A stretch of DNA of 36,281 nucleotides from an uncultured Collinsella sp. (GCA_934643145.1 CAKUBM010000023.1:1-36281), one strand, 5' to 3'. Positions 24,285-31,991 are shown, counted from the first letter of the stretch. Numbers and translations: made by a program. Notes: generated from the letters alone by a model not told the origin.

Positions 24285-26261
24285 ATGACCGATAGCATGC
24301 AGCAGGTGGCGCTCGATACGCTCGGCGCCTATTTTGGCTACACCTCGTTTCGCCCAGGCCAGGACCGCATGGTCGATGCGATCCTTGCCGGCCGCGATGC
24401 GCTGGGCGTTATGCCCACGGGCGCCGGCAAGTCTATTTGCTATCAGGTGCCTGCACTTATGCTGCCTGGCATCACCTTTGTGGTGAGCCCGCTGCTGTCG
24501 CTCATGGAGGACCAGACCCGCGCGCTGCTCGCGGCGGGTGCACGCCCCAGTTATCTCAACTCTAGCCTTACGCCCGCCCAGCAAAATACCGTACTCAAAC
24601 GGGCGCGCGAGGGCCGCTACCAGCTTATGTACATTGCGCCCGAGCGCCTGCTCGAGCCACGTTTTCTGGCCTTTGCGCAGGAAGCCGCAACGGCCGGCGG
24701 CATCGGCGTGCCGCTCGTGGCAATTGACGAGGCGCACTGCGTAAGCCAGTGGGGCCAGGATTTCCGCCCCGCCTACCTGCAGATTCGCGAGTTTATCGAT
24801 GCACTGCCGCAGCGCCCCATCGTGGCGGCCTTTACCGCCACGGCGACCGAGCGCGTGCGCGCGGATATTCAGCAGATGCTCGGCCTGCAAAATCCCGCGA
24901 CCGTGGTGACGGGCTTCGACCGCAAGAACCTCTACTTTGGCTGCGAGGAGATGGGCGACAAGGCCAAGGCCGCATGGGTGCGCGACTACGTGATCGCGCG
25001 TTCGAGCGAGAGCGGCATTGTGTATTGCTCCACCCGCAAGACGGTCGATGCTCTGGCCGGCGAGCTTGCCGAGGCGCTGGACCCCAGCGGCATTCGCGTG
25101 GGCCGCTACCATGCCGGCATGGGCAACGACGCCCGTCGCCAGAGCCAGCGCGCCTTTATCGACGACGACATCCAGGTGATGGTCGCCACCAACGCCTTTG
25201 GCATGGGCATCGACAAACCCAACGTTCGTTACGTGATTCACAACAACGTGCCCGAGAGCATCGAGGCCTACTATCAGGAGGCGGGCCGCGCCGGCCGCGA
25301 TGGCGATCCGGCGAGCTGCCATCTGTTGTGGAACGGCAACGATTTTCGCATGCGCCGCTTTTTGATTGACCGCGGCGATGCGGCCGACGAAGCGCTCGAC
25401 GACGAGCAGCGCGCGTGGGCGCTCCAGAACCGTTACCGTCTGCTCAGCCAGATGGAGGGCTACTGCAATACCACCGGCTGCCTGCGCGAATACATGCTGC
25501 GCTACTTTGGCGACGAGGCTGCGGCCGAGCATGCGGCGGCGGGCGCGGACGGCACGGCAGACGAGGCCGAGGGCTGCGGCAACTGCAGCAACTGCCTCAC
25601 GCAGTTCGAGGTCGAGGACGTGACCGACATGGCCCGCGCCATCGTGCGCTACGTGGCCACACGCCCCATGCGTTTTGGCAAGTCGCTCATTGCCGACGTG
25701 CTCCACGGCGGCAATACCGAGCGCATTCGCCAGATGCACTTGGACGAGGATCGCGGCTATGGCGAGCTGTCGAGCGAATCGGTCGGACGCATTAAGGACA
25801 TCATCGGGCAGCTGTGCGGCCGTGGCTACCTGGCCACCTCACAGGGCCAATATCCGGTGGTGGGTCTGGGTCCGCGTGCCGGCGAGGTCGAGGACGAGAC
25901 CTTTGCCTTTACCACTAAGCGTCGCGCGTCCAAGCGCAAGGCGTCGGCGCGCGCCCGTCGTGCGGTGGACTTGCTGCGCGAGGAGGCCGAGCTGGATCAG
26001 CGTCCGCGCGTGGGCGACGACGCCGAGCTGTTCGAGCGCCTGCGTGCCCTCCGCAAGGAGATCTCGACGGAGCTCGAGATGGCACCGTACATGGTTTTCT
26101 CCGACAAGGCCCTGCGCGGTCTGTGCCGTCTGCGCCCGCAGACACGCGATGAGCTTATTCAGGTCAACGGCATCGGCGAGAAAAAGGCCGACAGCTTTGG
26201 CAAACAGTTTATGGCGGCGATTGAAGAGTTTGAGTCCGAACACGCACGGGATGGAGCATAA
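24285..26261 (+). CDS. recQ: ATP-dependent DNA helicase RecQ
   Basis: This encodes 658 residues. It unwinds DNA 3'-5' in recombination and repair. Walker A is MPTGAGKS (G48-K49-S50), the DEAH box is D148-H151 in IDEAHCVSQWGQDFRP, and QEAGRAGRDG is motif VI. The zinc site of the RecQ-C-terminal domain is C399 (GCLREYMLRYFGDE), C431, C434 and C437; the stretch between the first and second cysteine is about 15 residues longer than in E. coli RecQ and is Ala/Asp/Glu-rich. The HRDC domain is at about 575-655. It is followed after two bases by regulator 3, so both are probably co-transcribed. Confidence 0.96.
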   Translation: MTDSMQQVALDTLGAYFGYTSFRPGQDRMVDAILAGRDALGVMPTGAGKSICYQVPALMLPGITFVVSPLLSLMEDQTRALLAAGARPSYLNSSLTPAQQNTVLKRAREGRYQLMYIAPERLLEPRFLAFAQEAATAGGIGVPLVAIDEAHCVSQWGQDFRPAYLQIREFIDALPQRPIVAAFTATATERVRADIQQMLGLQNPATVVTGFDRKNLYFGCEEMGDKAKAAWVRDYVIARSSESGIVYCSTRKTVDALAGELAEALDPSGIRVGRYHAGMGNDARRQSQRAFIDDDIQVMVATNAFGMGIDKPNVRYVIHNNVPESIEAYYQEAGRAGRDGDPASCHLLWNGNDFRMRRFLIDRGDAADEALDDEQRAWALQNRYRLLSQMEGYCNTTGCLREYMLRYFGDEAAAEHAAAGADGTADEAEGCGNCSNCLTQFEVEDVTDMARAIVRYVATRPMRFGKSLIADVLHGGNTERIRQMHLDEDRGYGELSSESVGRIKDIIGQLCGRGYLATSQGQYPVVGLGPRAGEVEDETFAFTTKRRASKRKASARARRAVDLLREEAELDQRPRVGDDAELFERLRALRKEISTELEMAPYMVFSDKALRGLCRLRPQTRDELIQVNGIGEKKADSFGKQFMAAIEEFESEHARDGA

Positions 26262-26263
26262 CG

Positions 26264-27028
26264 ATGGCAACCGATAGTAAAACCGAGCGCACCGAGCGCA
26301 CTGACGTGCCCGCCGTGCCGCTGTACCAGCAGGTCATGGATGACCTGAAGGGCGAGATCGCGCGCGGCGTATATCCGACTGGCTCGCGCATTCCTTCCGA
26401 GATGGAGCTCGCGAAGTCCTACGGCGTGGGGCGCATCACCGTGCGCCGCGCCATCGAGGAGCTGTCGCGCGCGGGGTACCTTAACCGCCAGCAGGGGAGG
26501 GGCACCTTTGTATGCGCTCCCAAGCTCAAGCGCAAGATTGTCCAAAAAGGCGATGTCCAGAGCTTTACCGAGGGCTGTGCTGCCAACGATATGGTGGCGG
26601 GCGCGCGTCTGGTGTCGCGCACGGTGGTCGCGGCGACGCGCGAAGACGCGGCGTTTTTTGGCGTGGAACCCGGCTGCGAGCTTATCGTGGTCGAGCGCGT
26701 GCGTACGGCCGACGGCATCCCCGTCATGCTCGAGAACAACGCCTTTGTGTTGGTTGATCACCCGTATCTGCAAACGCTGGCCGACGAGGACCTTACCGAC
26801 AACTCGATCTTTGCGCTTGTTGCAGAGCACTCGGGTCGTTCGCCGCTCAAATCCGATCCCTGCACGGTGGAGATTGCGCTTGCCGATGCTCAGACGGCCC
26901 CGCTGCTCGAGGTCCCGATTGGCGAGCCGCTCTTCTACATGGAGGCGTACTTTACCGATTTTGATGAGCGACCTCTGCTGCTCGGCCGCCAAAAGATCGT
27001 GGGCTCGCGCTACGTGTTCGACATCTAA
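26264..27028 (+). CDS. GntR/HutC-family regulator 3 (UTRA domain)
   Basis: This encodes 254 residues and starts two bases after the recQ stop codon, with GGATGGAG inside recQ as ribosome site. Winged helix: GSRIPSEMELAKSYGVGRIT then VRRAIEELSRAGYLNRQQGR. The UTRA domain covers about 100-250. It lies just upstream of SIS gene 3, whose promoter region carries two ATAGAACA-type direct repeats (27038 and 27100), so I infer that it controls that gene. It resembles regulator 2 in length and layout, so the two could be paralogues. Confidence 0.9.
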   Translation: MATDSKTERTERTDVPAVPLYQQVMDDLKGEIARGVYPTGSRIPSEMELAKSYGVGRITVRRAIEELSRAGYLNRQQGRGTFVCAPKLKRKIVQKGDVQSFTEGCAANDMVAGARLVSRTVVAATREDAAFFGVEPGCELIVVERVRTADGIPVMLENNAFVLVDHPYLQTLADEDLTDNSIFALVAEHSGRSPLKSDPCTVEIALADAQTAPLLEVPIGEPLFYMEAYFTDFDERPLLLGRQKIVGSRYVFDI

Positions 27029-27037
27029 CGTCCACAG

Positions 27038-27056
27038 ATAGAACAACATAGAACAA
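27038..27056. promoter_or_regulatory. Putative operator of regulator 3, distal site
   Basis: ATAGAACAACATAGAACAA is a direct repeat of ATAGAACA with a 10-base period, ten bases after the regulator stop codon. It differs from the proximal site (27100-27118) at two positions. Confidence 0.65.
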
Positions 27057-27071
27057 ATTTGCCGAAATGAC

Positions 27072-27118
27072 TTCACCTGCGGTAGCTCGCGTGGTATAAA
27101 TAGGACAACATAGAACGA
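27072..27118 (+). promoter_or_regulatory. Promoter of SIS gene 3 with proximal operator
   Basis: TTCACC (27072-27077), a 17-base spacer and TATAAA (27095-27100) make a plausible promoter. The second operator copy, ATAGGACAACATAGAACGA (27100-27118), begins at the last base of the -10 box and covers the expected start of transcription, a typical repressor position. Confidence 0.6.
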
Positions 27119-27172
27119 TCGCAGGTACGAGCTGCCGTCGCTCAAGGCCGTCACACAGGGAGGAACATCAGC

Positions 27173-28141
27173 ATGAACGCACATGATCTGGTCCAGGAAA
27201 TTATCGGGCGCAAGGGTAAGATCGAGAACGTCTTTTGGATCGCCTGCGGCGGTTCGATGATCGACCTGATGCCTGCCAACGAGCTGCTCAAGCGCGAGGC
27301 CGCCACGTTTACCTCCACGGTCTACACCGCGCGTGAGTTCTGCCTGATGGTTCCCAAGAGCCTTGGCGAGAAGTCGCTCGTCATCGCCTGCAGCCATAGC
27401 GGCAATACGCAGGAGGTGGTCGACGGCTGCGAGATGGCGCTGGCCGCCGGCGCCGAGATCGTCGCCATGACCGACTGCGAGGGCTCCAAGATCGACAACG
27501 GCAAGTGGACCACCTGGGTCTACCCGTGGGGCGAGGGCGTGTCGCAGGCCGAGGTGCCGCAGGGCATCGGCGCTCTGATCGCCGCCGAGCTGCTCGATCA
27601 GCAGGAGGGCTACGAGGCGCTCGCCGACATGTACGCCGGCCTCAAGCAGATGGACGCGCTGCTGCCCGCTGCGCGCGAGAAGGTCAACGCCGAGCTGGGC
27701 GCCCGCTTCGCCGAGCTCTGCCAGCAGCACGAGTTCTTCTACATCCTGGGTTCCGGCCCCAACTTTAGCCAGACCTATGCCATGGCCATCTGCTCGCTCA
27801 TGGAGATGCAGTGGCAGCACTGCTGCTACATCCACTCCGGCGAGTACTTCCACGGCCCCTTCGAGGCCACCGAGCCCGGCGTGTTCTACTTTGTGCAGCT
27901 CGGTGCCGGCGAGTGCCGCCCCATGGAGGAACGCGCGCTTGCGTTCCTCAACACGCACACCGACACGATCATGGTGCTCGACGCGCTCGAGTACGGCGTG
28001 GGCGAGGTGCCCGCCAGCGTGCGTTCGTTCCTTGAGCCGATCTTCTTCTACGCGATGAGCTGCGAGCTGCGTGCCGCCCGCGGCAAGGTCTTCGACCACA
28101 GCCCCGAGGTTCGTCGCTACATGGGCATCGAGCAGTACTAA
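27173..28141 (+). CDS. SIS-domain protein 3, FrlB-like deglycase
   Basis: This encodes 322 residues, with GGGAGGA upstream. Two SIS domains: VFWIACGGSMIDLMPANELL and IACSHSGNTQEVVDG (the S-G-N-T phosphate loop is the most classical of the three paralogues) in the first; HSGEYFHGPFEATEPG in the second. It ends VRRYMGIEQY. It is more divergent than proteins 1 and 2 and sits with its own regulator and operator, so its substrate probably differs. No transporter gene adjoins it; the PTS at 17248 or another one must supply the substrate. Confidence 0.86.
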   Translation: MNAHDLVQEIIGRKGKIENVFWIACGGSMIDLMPANELLKREAATFTSTVYTAREFCLMVPKSLGEKSLVIACSHSGNTQEVVDGCEMALAAGAEIVAMTDCEGSKIDNGKWTTWVYPWGEGVSQAEVPQGIGALIAAELLDQQEGYEALADMYAGLKQMDALLPAAREKVNAELGARFAELCQQHEFFYILGSGPNFSQTYAMAICSLMEMQWQHCCYIHSGEYFHGPFEATEPGVFYFVQLGAGECRPMEERALAFLNTHTDTIMVLDALEYGVGEVPASVRSFLEPIFFYAMSCELRAARGKVFDHSPEVRRYMGIEQY

Positions 28142-28164
28142 TATACCGGGAATAACCTCTCACG

Positions 28165-28196
28165 ACGGGGCTTCCGCCAAGTGCGGGCCCCGTTTT
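28165..28196 (+). terminator. Rho-independent terminator after SIS gene 3
   Basis: ACGGGGC (28165-28171) pairs with GCCCCGT (28187-28193), with an inner CCGC/GCGG stem, followed by TTTTGCTTT. Confidence 0.85.
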
Positions 28197-28226
28197 GCTT
28201 TGCCAAGAAAGAAATGGGGACTGAAC

Positions 28227-28874
28227 ATGCGCGTGCTTGATTTGACTCACACGATTAGGGAAGACATGCCGGTATTTCCCGGAGCCGATACACCCAAGCT
28301 GCTGCCAGCGAGTACCTACGAGCACGACGGATTTAAAGAGACGCTCATGCAGATGTACACCCATACGGGGACGCATATGGATCCACCGGCGCATCTGTTT
28401 GCCGACCGCACGACGCTCGATGCGTTTCCGGCAAGCCAGTTTATAGGCAGGGCATTGGTTGTCGATTGCCGCATGCTCGCCGAGGGTGAGGCCATTACTG
28501 TGGAGCAACTCCGTCCCTATGGCGATAAGGTGACCCAGGCCGAGTTTTTGCTGTTCAACTTGGGTTGGGATAAGCGCTGGGGAACCGAGGCGTACTTTGG
28601 CGACTATCCTTGCTTGGACGACGAAGTGTTGGACCTGATCATCGACGGCGGCTACAAGGGCATCGGCTTTGATGTAATTGGACTCGACCCCATCGCGGAC
28701 GAAAACCTGACGCGCCACAAGAAGTTGTTCCGCGCATGCGATATCGTCAACATCGAGAATCTAAAGGACTTGGACTGTTGCGGCGACGATCTGTTCTGGT
28801 TTAGCTGCGCACCGCTCAAAATCGAGGATTGCGACGGCTCGCCCATTCGCGCAATCGCGTGGTTTGAGGATTAA
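28227..28874 (+). CDS. Cyclase-family metal-dependent hydrolase
   Basis: This encodes 215 residues from ATG 28227 (GGGGA upstream); the longer frame runs through the terminator. The signature H-x-G-T-H-x-D-x-P-x-H is visible as HTGTHMDPPAHLF (H46, H50, D52, H56), the metal site of the kynurenine formamidase/isatin hydrolase family. DLTHTIREDMPVFPG is the typical N-terminus. Related enzymes hydrolyse amides or cyclic esters. Kynurenine-pathway genes are not adjacent, so the substrate is open. The 3' end runs into a long palindrome beginning at 28901. Confidence 0.9.
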   Translation: MRVLDLTHTIREDMPVFPGADTPKLLPASTYEHDGFKETLMQMYTHTGTHMDPPAHLFADRTTLDAFPASQFIGRALVVDCRMLAEGEAITVEQLRPYGDKVTQAEFLLFNLGWDKRWGTEAYFGDYPCLDDEVLDLIIDGGYKGIGFDVIGLDPIADENLTRHKKLFRACDIVNIENLKDLDCCGDDLFWFSCAPLKIEDCDGSPIRAIAWFED

Positions 28875-28900
28875 AGCGCCCTGTTCCATCTGTCGAAAAA

Positions 28901-29081
28901 CGAAGGTGAATACTTTTCCGCGAAGTGAACGACCTATTTTGGACCCCGAAGCATCCACACTTTTTGATGCCAAAACTGCAGGAAAAGCTCGGCGAAACCG
29001 CAGGAAACGGCCTCTTAAAAGTGTCGATGCTTCGGGGGCTCGTTTTTGCTCGTTCACTTCGCGGAAAAGTATTCACCTTCG
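28901..29081. repeat. 181-bp nested palindrome with 32-bp perfect arms
   Basis: Bases 28901-28932 and 29050-29081 are perfect reverse complements (arm begins CGAAGGTGAATACTTTTCCG). Inside, 28944-28964 and 29017-29037 (CCCCGAAGCATC...) form a second 21-bp inverted pair with one mismatch. The centre contains CAGGAAAAGC and CAGGAAACGG. It fills most of the 314-base gap between the cyclase and dehydrogenase genes. No open frame; no obvious flanking target duplication. Confidence 0.9.
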
Positions 29082-29104
29082 ATTCGCAAGGGCACTGCGT
29101 GAGT

Positions 29105-29146
29105 CAAAAAAGCGGGCCGCGCCGGGGATTTCCGGCGCGGCCCGCT
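29105..29146 (-). terminator. Rho-independent terminator of the dehydrogenase gene
   Basis: AGCGGGCCGCGCCGG (29111-29125) pairs perfectly with 29132-29146. Read on the minus strand the stem is followed by a run of Ts (29106-29111), so it ends the minus-strand gene. Confidence 0.9.
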
Positions 29147-29188
29147 TAGTATCGCGTTTAGATTCGCAAGGTTGCGGCAGCCAGCGGC

Positions 29189-30166
29189 CTACTTTGCGTC
29201 GTAGGCCTCGGCATCCCACCAGTCGAGCTGGGCGATGTTGTCGCGGATGTGCTGGCAGCTCTTGTGGAAGCCCTCGAGCTCGTACTCGGACAGGTCGAGC
29301 GTGTAGACCTCCTCGACGCCCTCGGCACCGATCACGCACGGCAGGGAGGTAAAGATGCCCTCCTCGCCATACTGGCCGGTCATAAGCGTAGAGGCCGAAA
29401 GCACGGCGTGCTCGTTGTGCAGAACGGCAGCACAGACGCGCGCGGCGGAGTTGGCGACGGCGTACTCGGTGCACTGCTTGCCCTGGTAGGTCACATAGCC
29501 GCCCTTGCGCGCGAGCTCCTCGACCTCCATGTGGTCAAAGGCGTACTTGTCGGGGTTCTCGGCCTGAAGCTCGTTAAGGCTCTTGCCGGCGATGGTTGCG
29601 GCCTTAAAGGCGGCAAGTTGGCTAAAGCCGTGCTCGCCGATCATGTAGGCGTCGATGGACTTGGGGCTCACGCCGACCTTCTTGGAGATCTCGGTGCGCA
29701 GGCGGGCGGAGTCCAGGCCGCAGCCCGAGCCGATGATCTTCTTGGGATCGTAGCCGGTCAGGTGCCACAGCTCGGTGCATACGACGTCGCAGGGGTTGGA
29801 GATGCTCACGAAGATGCCGTCAAAGCCGGCGTCGACGATGCGCTTGGCAAAGGTGCGGGCGGCGTCGGTGGTAAAGAACAGCTCGCCGTCGCGGTTGCCG
29901 GCGGCCAGCGCGACCTTGCCGGCGGCGTTGACGATGACGTCGCAGCAGGCCAGCTCCTCGTAGTGGTCGTAGCAGTTGACGATCTTGGTGTTGTACGGGA
30001 CAAACGAAAGGGAGTCGCGCAGGTCCTGGACCTCAGACGTCACCTTGGCCTCGTTGATATCGCACAGGTACAGCTCATCGGCAATGCCCTGCATGAGCAG
30101 GCTGTTGGCGACATGTGCTCCTACGTGGCCCTGGCCGACCACACCGATCTTACGCGTCTGGTACAT
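29189..30166 (-). CDS. L-lactate / L-2-hydroxyisocaproate dehydrogenase-type enzyme
   Basis: This encodes 325 residues; the start at 30166 has AAAGGA upstream. It reduces a 2-oxoacid with NADH. The NAD-binding loop is GVVGQGHVGAHVA, and the catalytic residues visible are N124 (SISNPCDVV), D152 and R155 (GLDSARLR) and H179 (IGEHGFSQ). The substrate loop reads GKVALAAGNRDGE, unlike the usual lactate dehydrogenase QxxGETR, and is closer to that of L-2-hydroxyisocaproate dehydrogenase. A lactate role in fermentation is possible, but a branched or bulkier 2-oxoacid should be considered. It has its own promoter and terminator. Confidence 0.88.
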   Translation of the reverse strand: MYQTRKIGVVGQGHVGAHVANSLLMQGIADELYLCDINEAKVTSEVQDLRDSLSFVPYNTKIVNCYDHYEELACCDVIVNAAGKVALAAGNRDGELFFTTDAARTFAKRIVDAGFDGIFVSISNPCDVVCTELWHLTGYDPKKIIGSGCGLDSARLRTEISKKVGVSPKSIDAYMIGEHGFSQLAAFKAATIAGKSLNELQAENPDKYAFDHMEVEELARKGGYVTYQGKQCTEYAVANSAARVCAAVLHNEHAVLSASTLMTGQYGEEGIFTSLPCVIGAEGVEEVYTLDLSEYELEGFHKSCQHIRDNIAQLDWWDAEAYDAK

Positions 30167-30203
30167 ATATGTATCCTTTCGGCCGAGTTTTTCGCGTCGA
30201 ACC

Positions 30204-30232
30204 ATTGTAGCGTTCTGCTGCTACTTTGCCAG
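30204..30232 (-). promoter_or_regulatory. Promoter of the dehydrogenase gene
   Basis: On the minus strand, CTGGCA (30232-30227), a 17-base spacer and TACAAT (30209-30204), 37 bases before the start codon. Confidence 0.6.
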
Positions 30233-30235
30233 GCT

Positions 30236-30276
30236 AAAGTGCCGTAGATTTTGGGACATGCCTTAATCTCTACTTT
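30236..30276. repeat. Imperfect hairpin related to the terminator at 32894
   Basis: AAAGTGCCGTAGATT faces AATCTCTACTTT around TTTGGGACATGCCTT. The minus-strand reading (GGCATGTCCCAAAATCTAC) matches the plus-strand loop and arm of the hairpin at 32900-32938. Confidence 0.55.
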
Positions 30277-30342
30277 TGGAGTGATTTGGGCCGCTGACGG
30301 TGTCTCGGGGCGATGTGCTCGCGCGGATGGGGCCGGTCGTTG

Positions 30343-30348
30343 TACCAT
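30343..30348 (+). promoter_or_regulatory. -10 box (TACCAT) for metA
   Basis: TACCAT lies 29 bases before the metA start. No -35 box, S-box riboswitch or other leader structure was seen. Confidence 0.4.
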
Positions 30349-30376
30349 AGCTGCAACTGACTCGTAAGGAGCATCC

Positions 30377-31303
30377 ATGCCCATTCGCATCCCCGACGCC
30401 CTCCCTGCCGCCGCGCAGCTCGAGAGCGAGAACATCTTTGTCATGACCGAGTACCGCGCGCTGCACCAGGACATCCGTCCGCTGCGCGTGCTCATCCTCA
30501 ACCTCATGCCCACCAAAATCGCCACCGAGACGCAGATCATGCGCAAGCTCTCCAACACGCCGCTGCAGGTGGAGGTGGACCTGCTGCGCACCAAGACGCA
30601 CGAGGCCACGCACGTGAGCGCCGGTCACCTGGAGACGTTCTACCGCACGTTCGACGACATTCGCGACATCCACTACGACGGCCTGATTATCACGGGCGCG
30701 CCCGTGGAGCAGATGCCGTTCGAGGAGGTCGACTACTGGCCCGAGCTCTGCCAGATCATGGATTGGTCCACTACGCACGTGCACTCTACTCTGCACATTT
30801 GCTGGGGCGCGCAGGCTGGCCTGTATCACCATTACGGCATTCAGAAGTACGATCTACCGGCCAAGGCAAGTGGCGTGTTCGAGCATTATCTGGTGAAGCC
30901 GCAAAGCCCGCTGGTCCGCGGCTTCGACGACCGCTTCTATGCCGTGCATTCGCGCAACACCGATGTGCGCCGCGAGGACGTGGAGGCCGAGCCGCAGCTT
31001 GAGGTCGTGGCCGTATCCGACGAGGTGGGGCTGTACATTGTCAAGTCGACCGACAGTCGTCGCTTCTTTGTCTTTGGCCATCCCGAGTACGATACCGACA
31101 CCCTGCGCCTGGAGTACGAGCGCGATGTGAAGCGCGGCCTCAACCCTCAGGTGCCGGCGCATTACTTCCCGGGTGACGACCCCACCGCCGAGCCGCGCAA
31201 CGTCTGGCGCAGCCAGGCTCAGCTGCTCTACACCAACTGGCTCAACTACTACGTCTACCAGACCACGCCCTACGACCTGGCCCGTGCCGGCGAGGAGCAC
31301 TAG
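30377..31303 (+). CDS. metA: Homoserine O-acetyltransferase/succinyltransferase MetA
   Basis: This encodes 308 residues, with TAAGGAG upstream. It acylates homoserine in the first step of methionine synthesis. The catalytic triad is visible at the E. coli numbering: C142 ([13 protein letters not shown]), H235 and E237 (FGHPEYDTD). Position 111 is Glu (ITGAPVEQM). In the MetA family Glu at this position marks use of acetyl-CoA, as shown for the Bacillus cereus enzyme, while Gly marks succinyl-CoA. So the product is probably O-acetylhomoserine. The gene converges on the cyclo-ligase gene with only 23 bases between. Confidence 0.95.
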   Translation: MPIRIPDALPAAAQLESENIFVMTEYRALHQDIRPLRVLILNLMPTKIATETQIMRKLSNTPLQVEVDLLRTKTHEATHVSAGHLETFYRTFDDIRDIHYDGLIITGAPVEQMPFEEVDYWPELCQIMDWSTTHVHSTLHICWGAQAGLYHHYGIQKYDLPAKASGVFEHYLVKPQSPLVRGFDDRFYAVHSRNTDVRREDVEAEPQLEVVAVSDEVGLYIVKSTDSRRFFVFGHPEYDTDTLRLEYERDVKRGLNPQVPAHYFPGDDPTAEPRNVWRSQAQLLYTNWLNYYVYQTTPYDLARAGEEH

Positions 31304-31326
31304 GCTGTCGGGAGGTGCGCCAGCCG

Positions 31327-31923
31327 TTAGGCGCTGATGATGTGGGGTAGCGGCAGGTCGTGGGCATCGGTGGGAACGTGGTCGACACGCTGTTCGTCAA
31401 AGGCGATGCCGATGATTTGGCATGCGGGTGAGAGCATGGGCAGGTAGCGGTCGTAGCAACCGCCGCCGTAGCCCAGGCGCGCGCCGGTTTGATCGAAGGC
31501 CACGAGCGGCACAACAATCATGTCGAGTGCTTCGGCAGGTACGATGGGGAAGCGGTCGCTGTCGATGTCCGTGGCCGCGAAGGCCCGCGCGGGGTGGGCG
31601 ATAAACGGAGCCGCGGACGCATCGTCGGCGGCAACTGCTCGCATGCACATGCGCTGGCCACAAGCTGCGGCATCAATTGCCGAGAGCATGCACGGATAGG
31701 CCACGCGCCAGCCGCGCGCGGCGACCGCAGCGGCAAACGCGGCAGGGTTGACCTCGGAACCCATCGCGGCATAGACGGCAACGGTGTGCGGCGCCGCGGC
31801 ATCCGAGCGATCCAACAGCTCAACCAGCCGCGCACAGATATCAGCAGACTTCGCCGCCTGCAAGTCCAAATCAAGAGCATCGCGCCGAGCAATCACCGCC
31901 CGCCGCAACTCAGCCTTGTCCAT
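31327..31923 (-). CDS. 5-formyltetrahydrofolate cyclo-ligase
   Basis: This encodes 198 residues; ATG at 31923 follows AGAGGGGG. The family motif LGYGGGCYDRYL (ATP and folate site) and the start DKAELRRAVIARRDAL are clear. It converts 5-formyl-THF to 5,10-methenyl-THF with ATP. The position beside metA fits one-carbon and methionine metabolism, though the genes are convergent. The 48-bp leader element (31938-31985) ends 14 bases before the start. Confidence 0.92.
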   Translation of the reverse strand: MDKAELRRAVIARRDALDLDLQAAKSADICARLVELLDRSDAAAPHTVAVYAAMGSEVNPAAFAAAVAARGWRVAYPCMLSAIDAAACGQRMCMRAVAADDASAAPFIAHPARAFAATDIDSDRFPIVPAEALDMIVVPLVAFDQTGARLGYGGGCYDRYLPMLSPACQIIGIAFDEQRVDHVPTDAHDLPLPHIISA

Positions 31924-31937
31924 CCTAGCCCCCTCTC

Positions 31938-31985
31938 CCAAACCTACCAAAAAGGGACAGGTTTATTTTGGCAGGTTTTATCTGG
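31938..31985 (-). repeat. 48-bp leader element, copy upstream of the cyclo-ligase gene
   Basis: The minus-strand reading matches 21133-21180 with about three differences and has the same spacing to the start codon. Contains AAATAAACCTGTCCC. Confidence 0.75.
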
Positions 31986-31991
31986 GCAAAC

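Noticed and set aside
24144..28099. Long minus-strand frames opposite recQ, regulator 3 and SIS gene 3 (531 and 646 codons)
   Set aside because: Composition is that of antisense shadows (His/Arg/Leu/Val-rich, no domains); one crosses several intergenic regions.
30277..30376. SAM riboswitch before metA
   Set aside because: The leader after the -10 box is under 30 bases, too short for an S-box, and no conserved core is visible.
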